Shown one piece after another: positions 1 through 6,029 of a stretch of DNA of 7,207 nucleotides (position 1 is its first letter; every line of letters starts with the position of its first letter). Below the pieces are notes generated by a model. The model did no database searches. It was not told the DNA's origin and saw nothing but the letters and a program-made list of their open reading frames with translations. This DNA is from Treponema sp. GTDB lineage: Bacteria > Spirochaetota > Spirochaetia > Treponematales > Breznakiellaceae. A program made the position numbers and the translations under genes. The stretch lies in NCBI GenBank assembly GCA_031276615.1, contig JAISND010000159.1, forward strand, positions 1-7,207, in the 5' to 3' direction.

Positions 1-34
1 CCCCCCGTGCTAAGATACGCGCGAGGAAGCACAT

Positions 35-1597
35 ATGACGGCTAATTCCGCGTCCCCCGGTCAGGAGGACCTGATCCGGGCGGGGGCGCTCCTCTCCGGG
101 GAGTCCGACTTCAAATCCCTTGTCTCCGTACTGGTGGAACAGACCCAGGACATTGTCCGGTCCGATCTTGCCGCCTTTTACCTGTTCAGGGATTCGGGAG
201 ATCTCCGCCTGATGTACAAACGGGGACGCCGCGCCGCGCCCGAGCGGTTCTCCGGGAACGGCGAGCTGATTCCCTTTCTCCGTGAATGCGGCGAGGCGGC
301 GCTGTGCAACGGCGGCGGGGACGGCTTCCTCCGGGAGACCCTGCTGGCGGAATCCATGCAGAGCGGCGCCGCCCTTCCCCTCCGCGGCCCCTCCGGGGAC
401 ATCGGCGTCCTCTTCGTCAATTCCGCGACGAGGCTCTTCTTTAACCGCAGCCGCTTTTACTTCCTCGACTCCTTCACCAAACTTGCCGGGGGAATCATGC
501 AGACCTCGCGGCTGTTCAGCGAGATGAAGGAGTATCTGGCGAAGATCGAGGCCATGGAACGGTACCAGGAGAGCATCTTCAATTCCATGACCAACATGAT
601 CATTGCGGTGGACGCGGAGGGGCGGATTCATTACTTCAACCGGGCGGCAATGGAGGCTATGGGACTCGGCGATGACGCCATCGGCCGGAGCATGGACGAA
701 ACCTTCCGGGGAAGCCTCTCCGCCCGGACCCTGAGGACCATCACGGAAAGTTCCTCCGGCCGGCGGGAGATCCTCGGCCTTGAGGGCATCTACCGGCGGG
801 AGGGAAGGGAACTGGACTATTCCCTCAACATCACCCCGCTGGAAACCAGGCGGGGAAGAAGCGAGGGGATGACCCTGCTCTTCACCGACCAGACCAGGGA
901 GAAGGAACTCAAGGGCAGGATCAGCGCGGTCACCGAGGAGCGGCGGATTATCAAGGACATGTTCTGCCGTTACATGTCCAGCGAAGTGCTGACCAACCTG
1001 ATGGAATACCCGGAACGGATCAGGCCCGGAGGTGACAAGAAGAACGCCACGGTGTTCTTTGCCGACATCCGGGGCTACACGAGTTTCTCCGAAGGCCGGG
1101 AGCCGGGGGAGATCATCGATATCCTTAACGGCTACTTCGGCGAGGCGGTGGAGCATGTCGTAAAACACCGGGGCTACATCGACAAGTTTATCGGGGACTG
1201 CATCATGGCGGTCTGGGGCGTGCCCCTTGAATCGGAGGAGGACGACGCGGTCAACGCGGTGTCCTGCGCCCTGGAGATTCAGCAGCTCGTAAAATCCTCG
1301 CGGCGCCGCTTCTTCCTCAAGGAGGCGGCCCGGCTCAAGATTGGCATCGGCATCAATTCGGGGCCGCTGGTGGCGGGGAATCTGGGGAGCCTGCGGCGCA
1401 TGGATTATTCGGTAATCGGGGACACGGTAAACCTCGCCTCCCGGCTTGAAGGGATAGCGGGGGCCGGGGAGATCATCATATCCCGGGCCACCCGTGAAAA
1501 AACGGGAGACCGTTTCCGTCTGGAAAAAAGGCCCGACGTGATGGTCAAGGGCAAGGACCGGCCCGTTGAAATTTACCGGGTTCTGGGTTATGCGTAA
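35..1597 (+). CDS. GAF-PAS class III adenylate/guanylate cyclase
   Basis: Makes a cyclic nucleotide from a nucleoside triphosphate, most likely cAMP from ATP, in the cytoplasm; no signal peptide or membrane helix is visible. Domain order (520 aa): GAF-like about 10-160, PAS about 175-288 (NSMTNMIIAVDAEGRIHYFN), a charged helical linker about 286-330 with the pre-cyclase motif CRYMSSEVLTNLM, then the class III catalytic domain about 335-520. Catalytic residues are complete in one chain: metal-binding D344 (FFADIRGYTSF) and D388 (KFIGDCIMAVWG), base-recognising K384, and transition-state N466 and R470 (GDTVNLASR). The chain can therefore work as a homodimer. The second base-recognition position is S459, where animal enzymes have Asp and many bacterial class IIIb enzymes have Thr. 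The ATG start has a GAGGAAG ribosome site at 23-29, spaced 5 bases. The GAF and PAS ligands are unknown. The next gene starts 15 bases after the stop. Enzyme class is very secure; ATP rather than GTP specificity is inferred from K384. Confidence 0.95.
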   Translation: MTANSASPGQEDLIRAGALLSGESDFKSLVSVLVEQTQDIVRSDLAAFYLFRDSGDLRLMYKRGRRAAPERFSGNGELIPFLRECGEAALCNGGGDGFLRETLLAESMQSGAALPLRGPSGDIGVLFVNSATRLFFNRSRFYFLDSFTKLAGGIMQTSRLFSEMKEYLAKIEAMERYQESIFNSMTNMIIAVDAEGRIHYFNRAAMEAMGLGDDAIGRSMDETFRGSLSARTLRTITESSSGRREILGLEGIYRREGRELDYSLNITPLETRRGRSEGMTLLFTDQTREKELKGRISAVTEERRIIKDMFCRYMSSEVLTNLMEYPERIRPGGDKKNATVFFADIRGYTSFSEGREPGEIIDILNGYFGEAVEHVVKHRGYIDKFIGDCIMAVWGVPLESEEDDAVNAVSCALEIQQLVKSSRRRFFLKEAARLKIGIGINSGPLVAGNLGSLRRMDYSVIGDTVNLASRLEGIAGAGEIIISRATREKTGDRFRLEKRPDVMVKGKDRPVEIYRVLGYA

Positions 1598-1600
1598 AAT

Positions 1601-1606
1601 AAGGAG
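1601..1606 (+). promoter_or_regulatory. Ribosome binding site of the HEAT-repeat gene
   Basis: AAGGAG lies six bases before the ATG at 1613 and just after the cyclase stop (TAA at 1595-1597). It fixes the start of the second gene and allows strong independent translation from a shared transcript. No promoter-like element fits in the 15-base gap. Confidence 0.8.
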
Positions 1607-1612
1607 AAAAAC

Positions 1613-4066
1613 ATGCGCAGTCTGACCGGTTTTTTGGGCGTTCCGCCTTTCGTACTTTTTCCCGCCTGCGCCGCGGCGGCGCTTCTGGCCGCTTTCCTTG
1701 CCGTGTTCATCCGGTTCCGGCTTGTCAGGGCCCGGTATCACAAAATTTTTCGTTCCGCGGATCTGTTCAAAGCCTTCCTCGCCTGCCGGAAGAAAGGGTT
1801 TCTGAAAAAAATCTTCCTCGCCTGGATGAGGGAAGAAGGGAGGGAAGCCGTAATCCGCCGCCTTGCCGCCTCCTGCGGGGGGGAGGACTTCGACGGGGCC
1901 TGGGCGTACCGGCTGCTCGGCGCGCCCTTTGTCCGGGGGGATCCGTCCGCGGCGGACATCGGCGCGCCGCTGCGGGAAATGACCGGCGAACCGGCGTGGC
2001 AGGCCCGGTATTTCAGCTACCGGCTGCTCCTCCACAACGGGGACGCCGGAACCTTCCGCAGCCTGAAGGACGGCCTCTCGGACTCCCATCCCCTGATCCG
2101 TAAAATAATTACCGGGGGCATCGGGGCCGCCGGCGGAGCCGAAACCTATTCCCTGCTCTGGGACAGGCTGATCCGCGATCCCGTCTACGAGGTAAGGGAA
2201 ACCGCCAGAAGGCGAATCGGGAAGGAATTCCCCGGCCGCTACGATCCCCGCCAGGCGCGGGACCCCCTGGAGGCGGAGCGGCTGCTGGAACTCCTCGACC
2301 CCGCCTCCCAGCCGGACAGGGCGCTGGCCGTGGAGTATCTGGAACATGAAAACCCGGAACTCCGCTATCCGGCGGCGGCATTTCTGGACAGGACGGGAGT
2401 GCTGGCGGGCATCCTGTCGGACAGCAGCCTGGACGATCCGGGGGGCGTCAAGCGAAACACCGCCCTTCTGGCAAAAGCCCTTGAAGCAGGCGTATCCGGT
2501 TTTCTCGACAGCGCCGGAGTGCCCTCCGGGGATCGGGGGGACGCCCGGACCGGCGCCGCCCTCCTCATCGCCGCACGGCTCCTCGGCTCCGGGGGAGGGA
2601 CAGGCGAAAACGCGGACCATCTGGCGGCGGCGGTGTTCTCCTTCTTCAACGGCAGGCGGATCGAAAGCTGGAACGCGGAAATTTACACCCTGACCCTGGA
2701 GAGCATCGCCCTCAAGGGAAGCGGCCCGAGCCTCTCCGCCCTGAAAGCGGAGCTTGAATTCCGGGAAAACCAGCGGGAATTTCTCACCCTGCTCCTTCCC
2801 CGGCTTCCCCTGAAGGCGTCACACCTTTTTCTGCCCGTCCTGTTCCGCTTCCTCCACAAACCCGGCTTCCCCGCGGGGGAAGAACTCATTGCCGGCCTCT
2901 GCCGCTTCGAGCCGGATCGGCTCCTGCCGGAGGTGTTTCGCATTCTCAACGGGCAGCGCCCCCTCTTTCCCCACCCGGTCCGCATTGCCGCCCTGAAGAT
3001 ACTCGCCGCCCTGCGGCTCCCCTACTGCCTGGGACGGGTACTGGAAAGCCTGCCCACCCTGGAAAGCGGCGAAATCCGGGAGATTGCCCCCCTCCTCGCG
3101 GGCTACCCGCCGGAGATCTTCGGGGAAAAGGTGAAAACCCTTCTCGAATCCCCGGACGGCAAAATCCGCGCCTGCCTCCTTGCCCTCCTCCCCGCGGCGG
3201 GGAACCACGGCTTTGTCAGGGAAACGCGGGCGGGGCTTCGGGACGCGGACAGCGAAGTCAGAATCGCCGCCATTCAGTCACTGCTGGAATCCGGTGAAAT
3301 CAAACTCCTCAACCAGGAAACTTCCCTGCTCCGGGACCCGGTGGAAAAGGTCCGCGTCGCCACCGCCAGGGTAATCGGGCAGCACGGGGATCCCGCCGCC
3401 CTGGCCATACTGGAGGAACTGCTGACCGATCCCGGCGAGGCATCTTCGGTGAAGAAGAGCATCGCCGCGGGGCTGGGCCTTTCCGAAAGCGGCGGCAGCC
3501 TGGAAATCCTCATCGGCCTTCTGGAGGCCGCCCCCGCGGGACTCCCCGAGGGCCTTTCGCCGGAGGATGTGTACGGGGCTCTGAAGCAGCGCCGCGGCAA
3601 AAAAGACCTGGCCCTGCTCATCGAAAATTTCCGGGACGCCCCGCCGCCGCTGAGGGAAAAACTGATCCCCGTGTTCAGGAGCCAGGGCGAGGAGGCGGAA
3701 CCGGGTATCCTGGCCCTCCTTGAGGACGAGGTTCTGTCCCTGAAACCCTACCTGGCCCGGATACTGGAGGAAACGGGCTATGTGGAACAGATGATCCGCC
3801 GCCTTTCCGCCAGGGACGTAAAGGTACGCCGGGAAGCCGCCCGGCGGCTCTCCCTGCTGGGAACCCTGCCCTGCTTCCGGGGCCTCGTGACGGCCGCCAG
3901 GGACCCCGATCAGGAACTGCGGGTACTGGTAGTAAAGGCGCTGGAAAAACTGAAAAGCCCCGAAGGAGAAAAGGTTCTGGAAGAACTGAAGGAGGACCCG
4001 GACCGGCGCGTCCGCCGCTACACCCGCTGGGCCCTCGAGCGGCTTGAGGCGCTGAAGCTGGAATAG
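1613..4066 (+). CDS. Membrane-anchored HEAT-repeat protein
   Basis: A large (817 aa) helical-repeat protein with no enzymatic motif that I recognise; probably a protein-binding scaffold. One hydrophobic segment spans about residues 11-33 (FPACAAAALLAAFLAVFI) and is followed by a basic stretch (RFRLVRARYHK). By the positive-inside rule the N-terminus is outside and the long repeat body is in the cytoplasm. HEAT-like units with the D-x-x-x-x-V-R pattern are clearest at about 153-205, at 509-610 (SPDGKIRACLLALL, DADSEVRIAAIQSLL, DPVEKVRVATARVIG) and at 725-815 (ARDVKVRREAARRLSLLG, DPDQELRVLVVKALEKL, DPDRRVRRYTRWALERLE). The middle (about 215-500) is Leu/Ala-rich, helical and more degenerate. The ATG is supported by AAGGAG at 1601-1606, spaced 6 bases, and lies 15 bases after the cyclase stop, so the two genes are probably co-transcribed. 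A functional link to the cyclase is inferred from position only. PBS-lyase-type HEAT repeats also occur in phycobilin lyases, but nothing here supports that role. Confidence 0.88.
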   Translation: MRSLTGFLGVPPFVLFPACAAAALLAAFLAVFIRFRLVRARYHKIFRSADLFKAFLACRKKGFLKKIFLAWMREEGREAVIRRLAASCGGEDFDGAWAYRLLGAPFVRGDPSAADIGAPLREMTGEPAWQARYFSYRLLLHNGDAGTFRSLKDGLSDSHPLIRKIITGGIGAAGGAETYSLLWDRLIRDPVYEVRETARRRIGKEFPGRYDPRQARDPLEAERLLELLDPASQPDRALAVEYLEHENPELRYPAAAFLDRTGVLAGILSDSSLDDPGGVKRNTALLAKALEAGVSGFLDSAGVPSGDRGDARTGAALLIAARLLGSGGGTGENADHLAAAVFSFFNGRRIESWNAEIYTLTLESIALKGSGPSLSALKAELEFRENQREFLTLLLPRLPLKASHLFLPVLFRFLHKPGFPAGEELIAGLCRFEPDRLLPEVFRILNGQRPLFPHPVRIAALKILAALRLPYCLGRVLESLPTLESGEIREIAPLLAGYPPEIFGEKVKTLLESPDGKIRACLLALLPAAGNHGFVRETRAGLRDADSEVRIAAIQSLLESGEIKLLNQETSLLRDPVEKVRVATARVIGQHGDPAALAILEELLTDPGEASSVKKSIAAGLGLSESGGSLEILIGLLEAAPAGLPEGLSPEDVYGALKQRRGKKDLALLIENFRDAPPPLREKLIPVFRSQGEEAEPGILALLEDEVLSLKPYLARILEETGYVEQMIRRLSARDVKVRREAARRLSLLGTLPCFRGLVTAARDPDQELRVLVVKALEKLKSPEGEKVLEELKEDPDRRVRRYTRWALERLEALKLE

Positions 4067-4089
4067 GGTTGTCCGGAAACTTCAGTTTC

Positions 4090-4121
4090 GGGGAGCCAGG
4101 CTTTGCCTGTCCGGCTTCCCC
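4090..4121. terminator. GC-rich two-tier hairpin, possible terminator
   Basis: The outer stem pairs GGGGAGC (4090-4096) with GCTTCCCC (4114-4121) with one bulged T. The inner stem pairs CAGGC (4097-4101) with GCCTG (4105-4109) around a TTT loop. It lies 23 bases after the HEAT-repeat stop. No clean T-run follows on either strand, so it does not match a textbook intrinsic terminator; it may still pause RNA polymerase or protect mRNA 3' ends. Confidence 0.45.
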
Positions 4122-4129
4122 GGCTTCCC
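4112..4129. repeat. Tandem 9-bp duplication (CGGCTTCCC x2)
   Basis: CGGCTTCCC occurs at 4112-4120 and again at 4121-4129. The two copies offer alternative 3' arms for the hairpin that starts at 4090, because either can pair with GGGGAGCC. The likeliest origin is local slippage. Copy number may vary between strains, which is inference. Confidence 0.7.
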
Positions 4130-4145
4130 CGGATTTATCGGTTTG

Positions 4146-4172
4146 AATTCGCGAAAATTGGCGTAATTCGCG
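4146..4172. repeat. Direct repeat AATTCGCG overlapping a palindrome
   Basis: AATTCGCG occurs at 4146-4153 and at 4165-4172, 19 bases apart. Because TTCGCG is the complement of CGCGAA, the unit also forms an inverted repeat. This mixed direct and inverted layout in a convergent gap resembles dispersed palindromic intergenic elements. Only one instance is visible here, so membership in a genome-wide family is a guess. Confidence 0.4.
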
Positions 4173-4182
4173 GAGGGTTTTT
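4150..4182 (+). terminator. Palindrome plus T-run, candidate intrinsic terminator
   Basis: CGCGAA (4150-4155) pairs with TTCGCG (4167-4172); the stem can extend by TT/AA if two A are bulged, leaving a GGCGT loop. A TTTTT run at 4178-4182 follows on the plus strand, five bases after the stem. It could stop the cyclase/HEAT transcript. The stem is modest and the offset T-run is not ideal, so this is a moderate call. Confidence 0.45.
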
Positions 4183-4204
4183 CTTGAGTAAACGCCTATG
4201 GACT

Positions 4205-4789
4205 TTAGTCCGCGATAACCAGGCTGACGGCAGCAGGCAAAGAGAGCTGTTCCGCCGAATAAAAAACCGCCTCCGCAAGCCATCCCGCCACGGCCGTTCC
4301 CATGCTGAGGTCGGTTTGGGGGGCGGCGGAACCCCGCGCCAGGACGCGGTTATGGTTCCTGATATATTCATCCAGGGTATCCATAAGGCGGCGGAACCCC
4401 ATTGCCTGCCCTTCCTGTTCGTAAAAAATGACTTTCTCCGGCGCGGGCATGCGCTGAAGCCATTCGTATTTTATATGATCCCACAAATTTCCCCGAAATG
4501 ACGGAGAATGGGAATAGCAAAAATAATCGCAGACGTAATGGCTGGCGACCCCCATGAAGTACGCAAAAGGCGCGGAACAGGGATCGAAGCAGCCTTCATA
4601 CAGCCGGAGAATGGATTTCCTGACGGAAAGGGCGGAACAACCGTATTCATGGCGGCGGAACAGAAATGAAAAATAAATATCCGGAGCGAGGTTGCCCAGG
4701 ATAAAGGGGAAGCGTTTGAGGCCCATTCCGTTACGCTTCATCCGCCTGTAAATCATTTCCGCCATTTTGTAATGGTTCAACAGTTTCAA
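4205..4789 (-). CDS. Zinc-dependent phospholipase C-like protein, cytosolic
   Basis: A 194-aa member of the zinc-dependent phospholipase C / S1-P1 nuclease-like fold. The family cleaves phosphodiester bonds at a three-zinc centre, but the substrate here is unknown. Apparent zinc ligands lie in family order: H6 (NHYKMAE), D37 (GNLAPDIYF), H47 (RRHEYG), H84 and D88 (GVASHYVCDYF), H94 (CYSHSPSF), H105 and E109 (HIKYEW). There is no signal peptide. Secreted phospholipases C use the N-terminal Trp of the mature chain as a ligand, and that is absent here, so this is a cytosolic variant. The start is TTG at 4789, chosen because AAGGAG lies 8 bases upstream and because the next ATG (4765, residue 9) would remove H6. 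The gene begins inside the upstream radical SAM gene (59-base overlap). Base composition is lower in GC (45-50% across 4501-4680) than in the HEAT-repeat gene. Fold is fairly secure; activity is inferred. Confidence 0.82.
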   Translation of the reverse strand: MKLLNHYKMAEMIYRRMKRNGMGLKRFPFILGNLAPDIYFSFLFRRHEYGCSALSVRKSILRLYEGCFDPCSAPFAYFMGVASHYVCDYFCYSHSPSFRGNLWDHIKYEWLQRMPAPEKVIFYEQEGQAMGFRRLMDTLDEYIRNHNRVLARGSAAPQTDLSMGTAVAGWLAEAVFYSAEQLSLPAAVSLVIAD

Positions 4790-6029
4790 ATTCCTGTCTC
4801 CTTTTGGGCGGTTTTCTTCCGTCGAAAAAACCGCAGTCCAGATAGTATTTTATATCCCCAAGCCAAAGACGCAGTATCCGCCGGTCAGGGGCTTTTCCGG
4901 AAAATGTTCTGAAAGGATGCCGTATCACATAACGGAAAATCCCGAAAAGCTGGGACGGATCCATAAAACATTCCCAGTGGCATTTTTTACAGAACGGCTT
5001 TTGTCCGCCCCGCGGTTTTTTGAGTTCCGCAACGGAAGCCCCCATGTCCTCATCCCCGCGGTAGCCGCAGGGGTAGATATGGCCGTCCCGGCTGTCCATG
5101 TAGAAGTAACAGATTCCGCCGAGGCAGGGGAAAAGAAGTTCCCGGGAATTTTCGCGGGAAAGGGCATAGAGTACCGAAAGGGGAGTGAAGATTCGGATGG
5201 ACTTTCTGTAGACCGGTATGGTTTCGAGCAGCGCCCCGAACACAAGGCGCAGTTCGCGCCGGGAAAAACTCACCATGATGTCATCCGATATGGCCCCGTA
5301 GGCGGGTCTCCCCGCTTCCGGATCCGCGGTCTCAAAGCTCATGGGGTAACAGACATTGGCCATGGTAAAACCCATACTGGCGGCTTTGGCAAAAAAGGCG
5401 TCAAAGCCCCGGCGGAAACTTTCAAGGAAGGCGCCTTCGTCTCCCGTCTCGCCCAGCGGCGGAATCAGCTCCCCGGCGATAAAGCGGTTTATCCCCAGAT
5501 TGACGGCGGGGTAGAGGCCCCTGGCGTGAAACTCGGGCAGGGCTTTGACGATGCCGCCGATTACCCCCGGAAGGCCGCGCAGCCGTTCGTGGGTTTCGGT
5601 GTCCGCGGAATCCATGCTGATCCAGAAATTCCGCAGAGGGCTTTTCACCAGTGATTCGACAAAGGGGATCAGCCGGGCCGGGCCGGCGGCCTTTCCGCCG
5701 GGGGCGAACATATACCCGTTGGTACCGCTGCGCAGGTAAGGGATTTTCAGGCCCCCGGCGTAATCCAGAAGGTCCAGGATTTCGGGGATATTGATGAAGG
5801 GTTCGCCCCCGGTAAACGACACCGCCTCAACGCCGTTTTCGGCGCAGTCCCGGAGGGCCTTTTTGACGGTTTCCGCCGGGAGCCTGACGCGGCTGATTTC
5901 CGCTTCCCGGCGCATGCCGCACTGGGGACAGCTTCCGTTGCAACGGTTGCTTATCTGGATGACAAGCTGTCCGGGAAGCCGCGAGGGCCGGGCGAAGGCC
6001 AGGGCAAAGAGGGCGGCCGGCAAAGCCAT
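4731..6029 (-). CDS. Radical SAM protein with SPASM-like C-terminal cysteine cluster
   Basis: A 432-aa radical SAM enzyme. The CxxxCxxC motif (C30, C34, C37 in SNRCNGSCPQCGMRR) binds the 4Fe-4S cluster that cleaves S-adenosylmethionine; GGEP at 74-77 is the usual SAM-binding motif. The TIM-barrel core runs to about residue 290. A second cysteine group follows: C302 and C307, then G316-x4-C321 (GHIYPCGYRGDED), then C347, C350 and C354 (FCKKCHWECF). This resembles a SPASM/twitch domain carrying extra iron-sulphur clusters, as in enzymes that modify peptides, sugars or other large substrates. A basic tail of about 75 residues ends the protein. The ATG shares its A with the glycosyltransferase stop (TAATG), with AGAGGG seven bases upstream; the 3' end overlaps the next gene by 59 bases. 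No precursor-peptide gene is visible nearby, so the substrate may be a sugar or lipid intermediate (inference). Superfamily is certain; reaction unknown. Confidence 0.92.
   Translation of the reverse strand: MALPAALFALAFARPSRLPGQLVIQISNRCNGSCPQCGMRREAEISRVRLPAETVKKALRDCAENGVEAVSFTGGEPFINIPEILDLLDYAGGLKIPYLRSGTNGYMFAPGGKAAGPARLIPFVESLVKSPLRNFWISMDSADTETHERLRGLPGVIGGIVKALPEFHARGLYPAVNLGINRFIAGELIPPLGETGDEGAFLESFRRGFDAFFAKAASMGFTMANVCYPMSFETADPEAGRPAYGAISDDIMVSFSRRELRLVFGALLETIPVYRKSIRIFTPLSVLYALSRENSRELLFPCLGGICYFYMDSRDGHIYPCGYRGDEDMGASVAELKKPRGGQKPFCKKCHWECFMDPSQLFGIFRYVIRHPFRTFSGKAPDRRILRLWLGDIKYYLDCGFFDGRKPPKRRQEFETVEPLQNGGNDLQADEA
4798..4803 (-). promoter_or_regulatory. Ribosome binding site inside the radical SAM gene, for a TTG start
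   Basis: On the minus strand AAGGAG (part of AAAAGGAGA) sits eight bases before TTG at 4789. It lies within the last codons of the radical SAM gene and decides the start of the phospholipase-like gene. Strong site plus weak start codon plus overlap suggests expression coupled to translation of the upstream gene. Confidence 0.75.

Larger units (their letters stand above)
4067..4204. other. Convergent intergenic region with hairpins and short repeats
   Basis: 138 bases between the TAG of the HEAT-repeat gene and the TAA (minus strand, 4205-4207) of the phospholipase-like gene. I see no gene in it. It contains a short stem GAAAC-TTCA-GTTTC at about 4076-4089, a larger hairpin at 4090-4121, a tandem 9-bp duplication at 4112-4129, and a palindrome at 4150-4172 followed by five T on the plus strand. 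Transcripts from both sides converge here, so transcription termination is the expected role. Confidence 0.7.

Noticed and set aside
8..16. TGCTAAGAT as an extended -10 promoter element before the cyclase gene
   Set aside because: Only four of six -10 bases match, any -35 would lie outside the window, and the start point would fall on the ribosome binding site, leaving almost no leader.
4200..4211. Small perfect palindrome GGACTTTAGTCC across the phospholipase-like stop codon
   Set aside because: A 5-bp stem with a 2-base loop is too small to be a convincing regulatory structure.
3675..4283. 202-codon open frame on the minus strand opposite the end of the HEAT-repeat gene
   Set aside because: It is antisense to clear HEAT repeats, has a Pro/Gly/Arg-rich low-complexity product, overlaps the end of the phospholipase-like gene, and has no recognisable domain: a high-GC shadow.
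4322..4400. 14-bp direct repeat GGCGGCGGAACCCC at 4322-4335 and 4387-4400
   Set aside because: Both copies are in coding sequence, 65 bases apart and in different codon phases, so they encode different residues; most likely coincidence of a GC-rich codon mix.
4103..4501. 132-codon plus-strand open frame across the intergenic gap and the phospholipase-like gene
   Set aside because: Antisense to the end of a supported gene, no recognisable domain, and it starts inside the hairpin region.
4765..4765. ATG at 4765 as the start of the phospholipase-like gene
   Set aside because: It lacks a well-placed ribosome site and would remove H6, which matches a conserved zinc ligand; the TTG at 4789 has AAGGAG at ideal spacing.
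4917..5654. 245-codon plus-strand open frame opposite the radical SAM gene
   Set aside because: It mirrors conserved radical SAM sequence, and its product shows no motif. The purine-rich AAAGG abuts the ATG with no spacing, so translation is unlikely.
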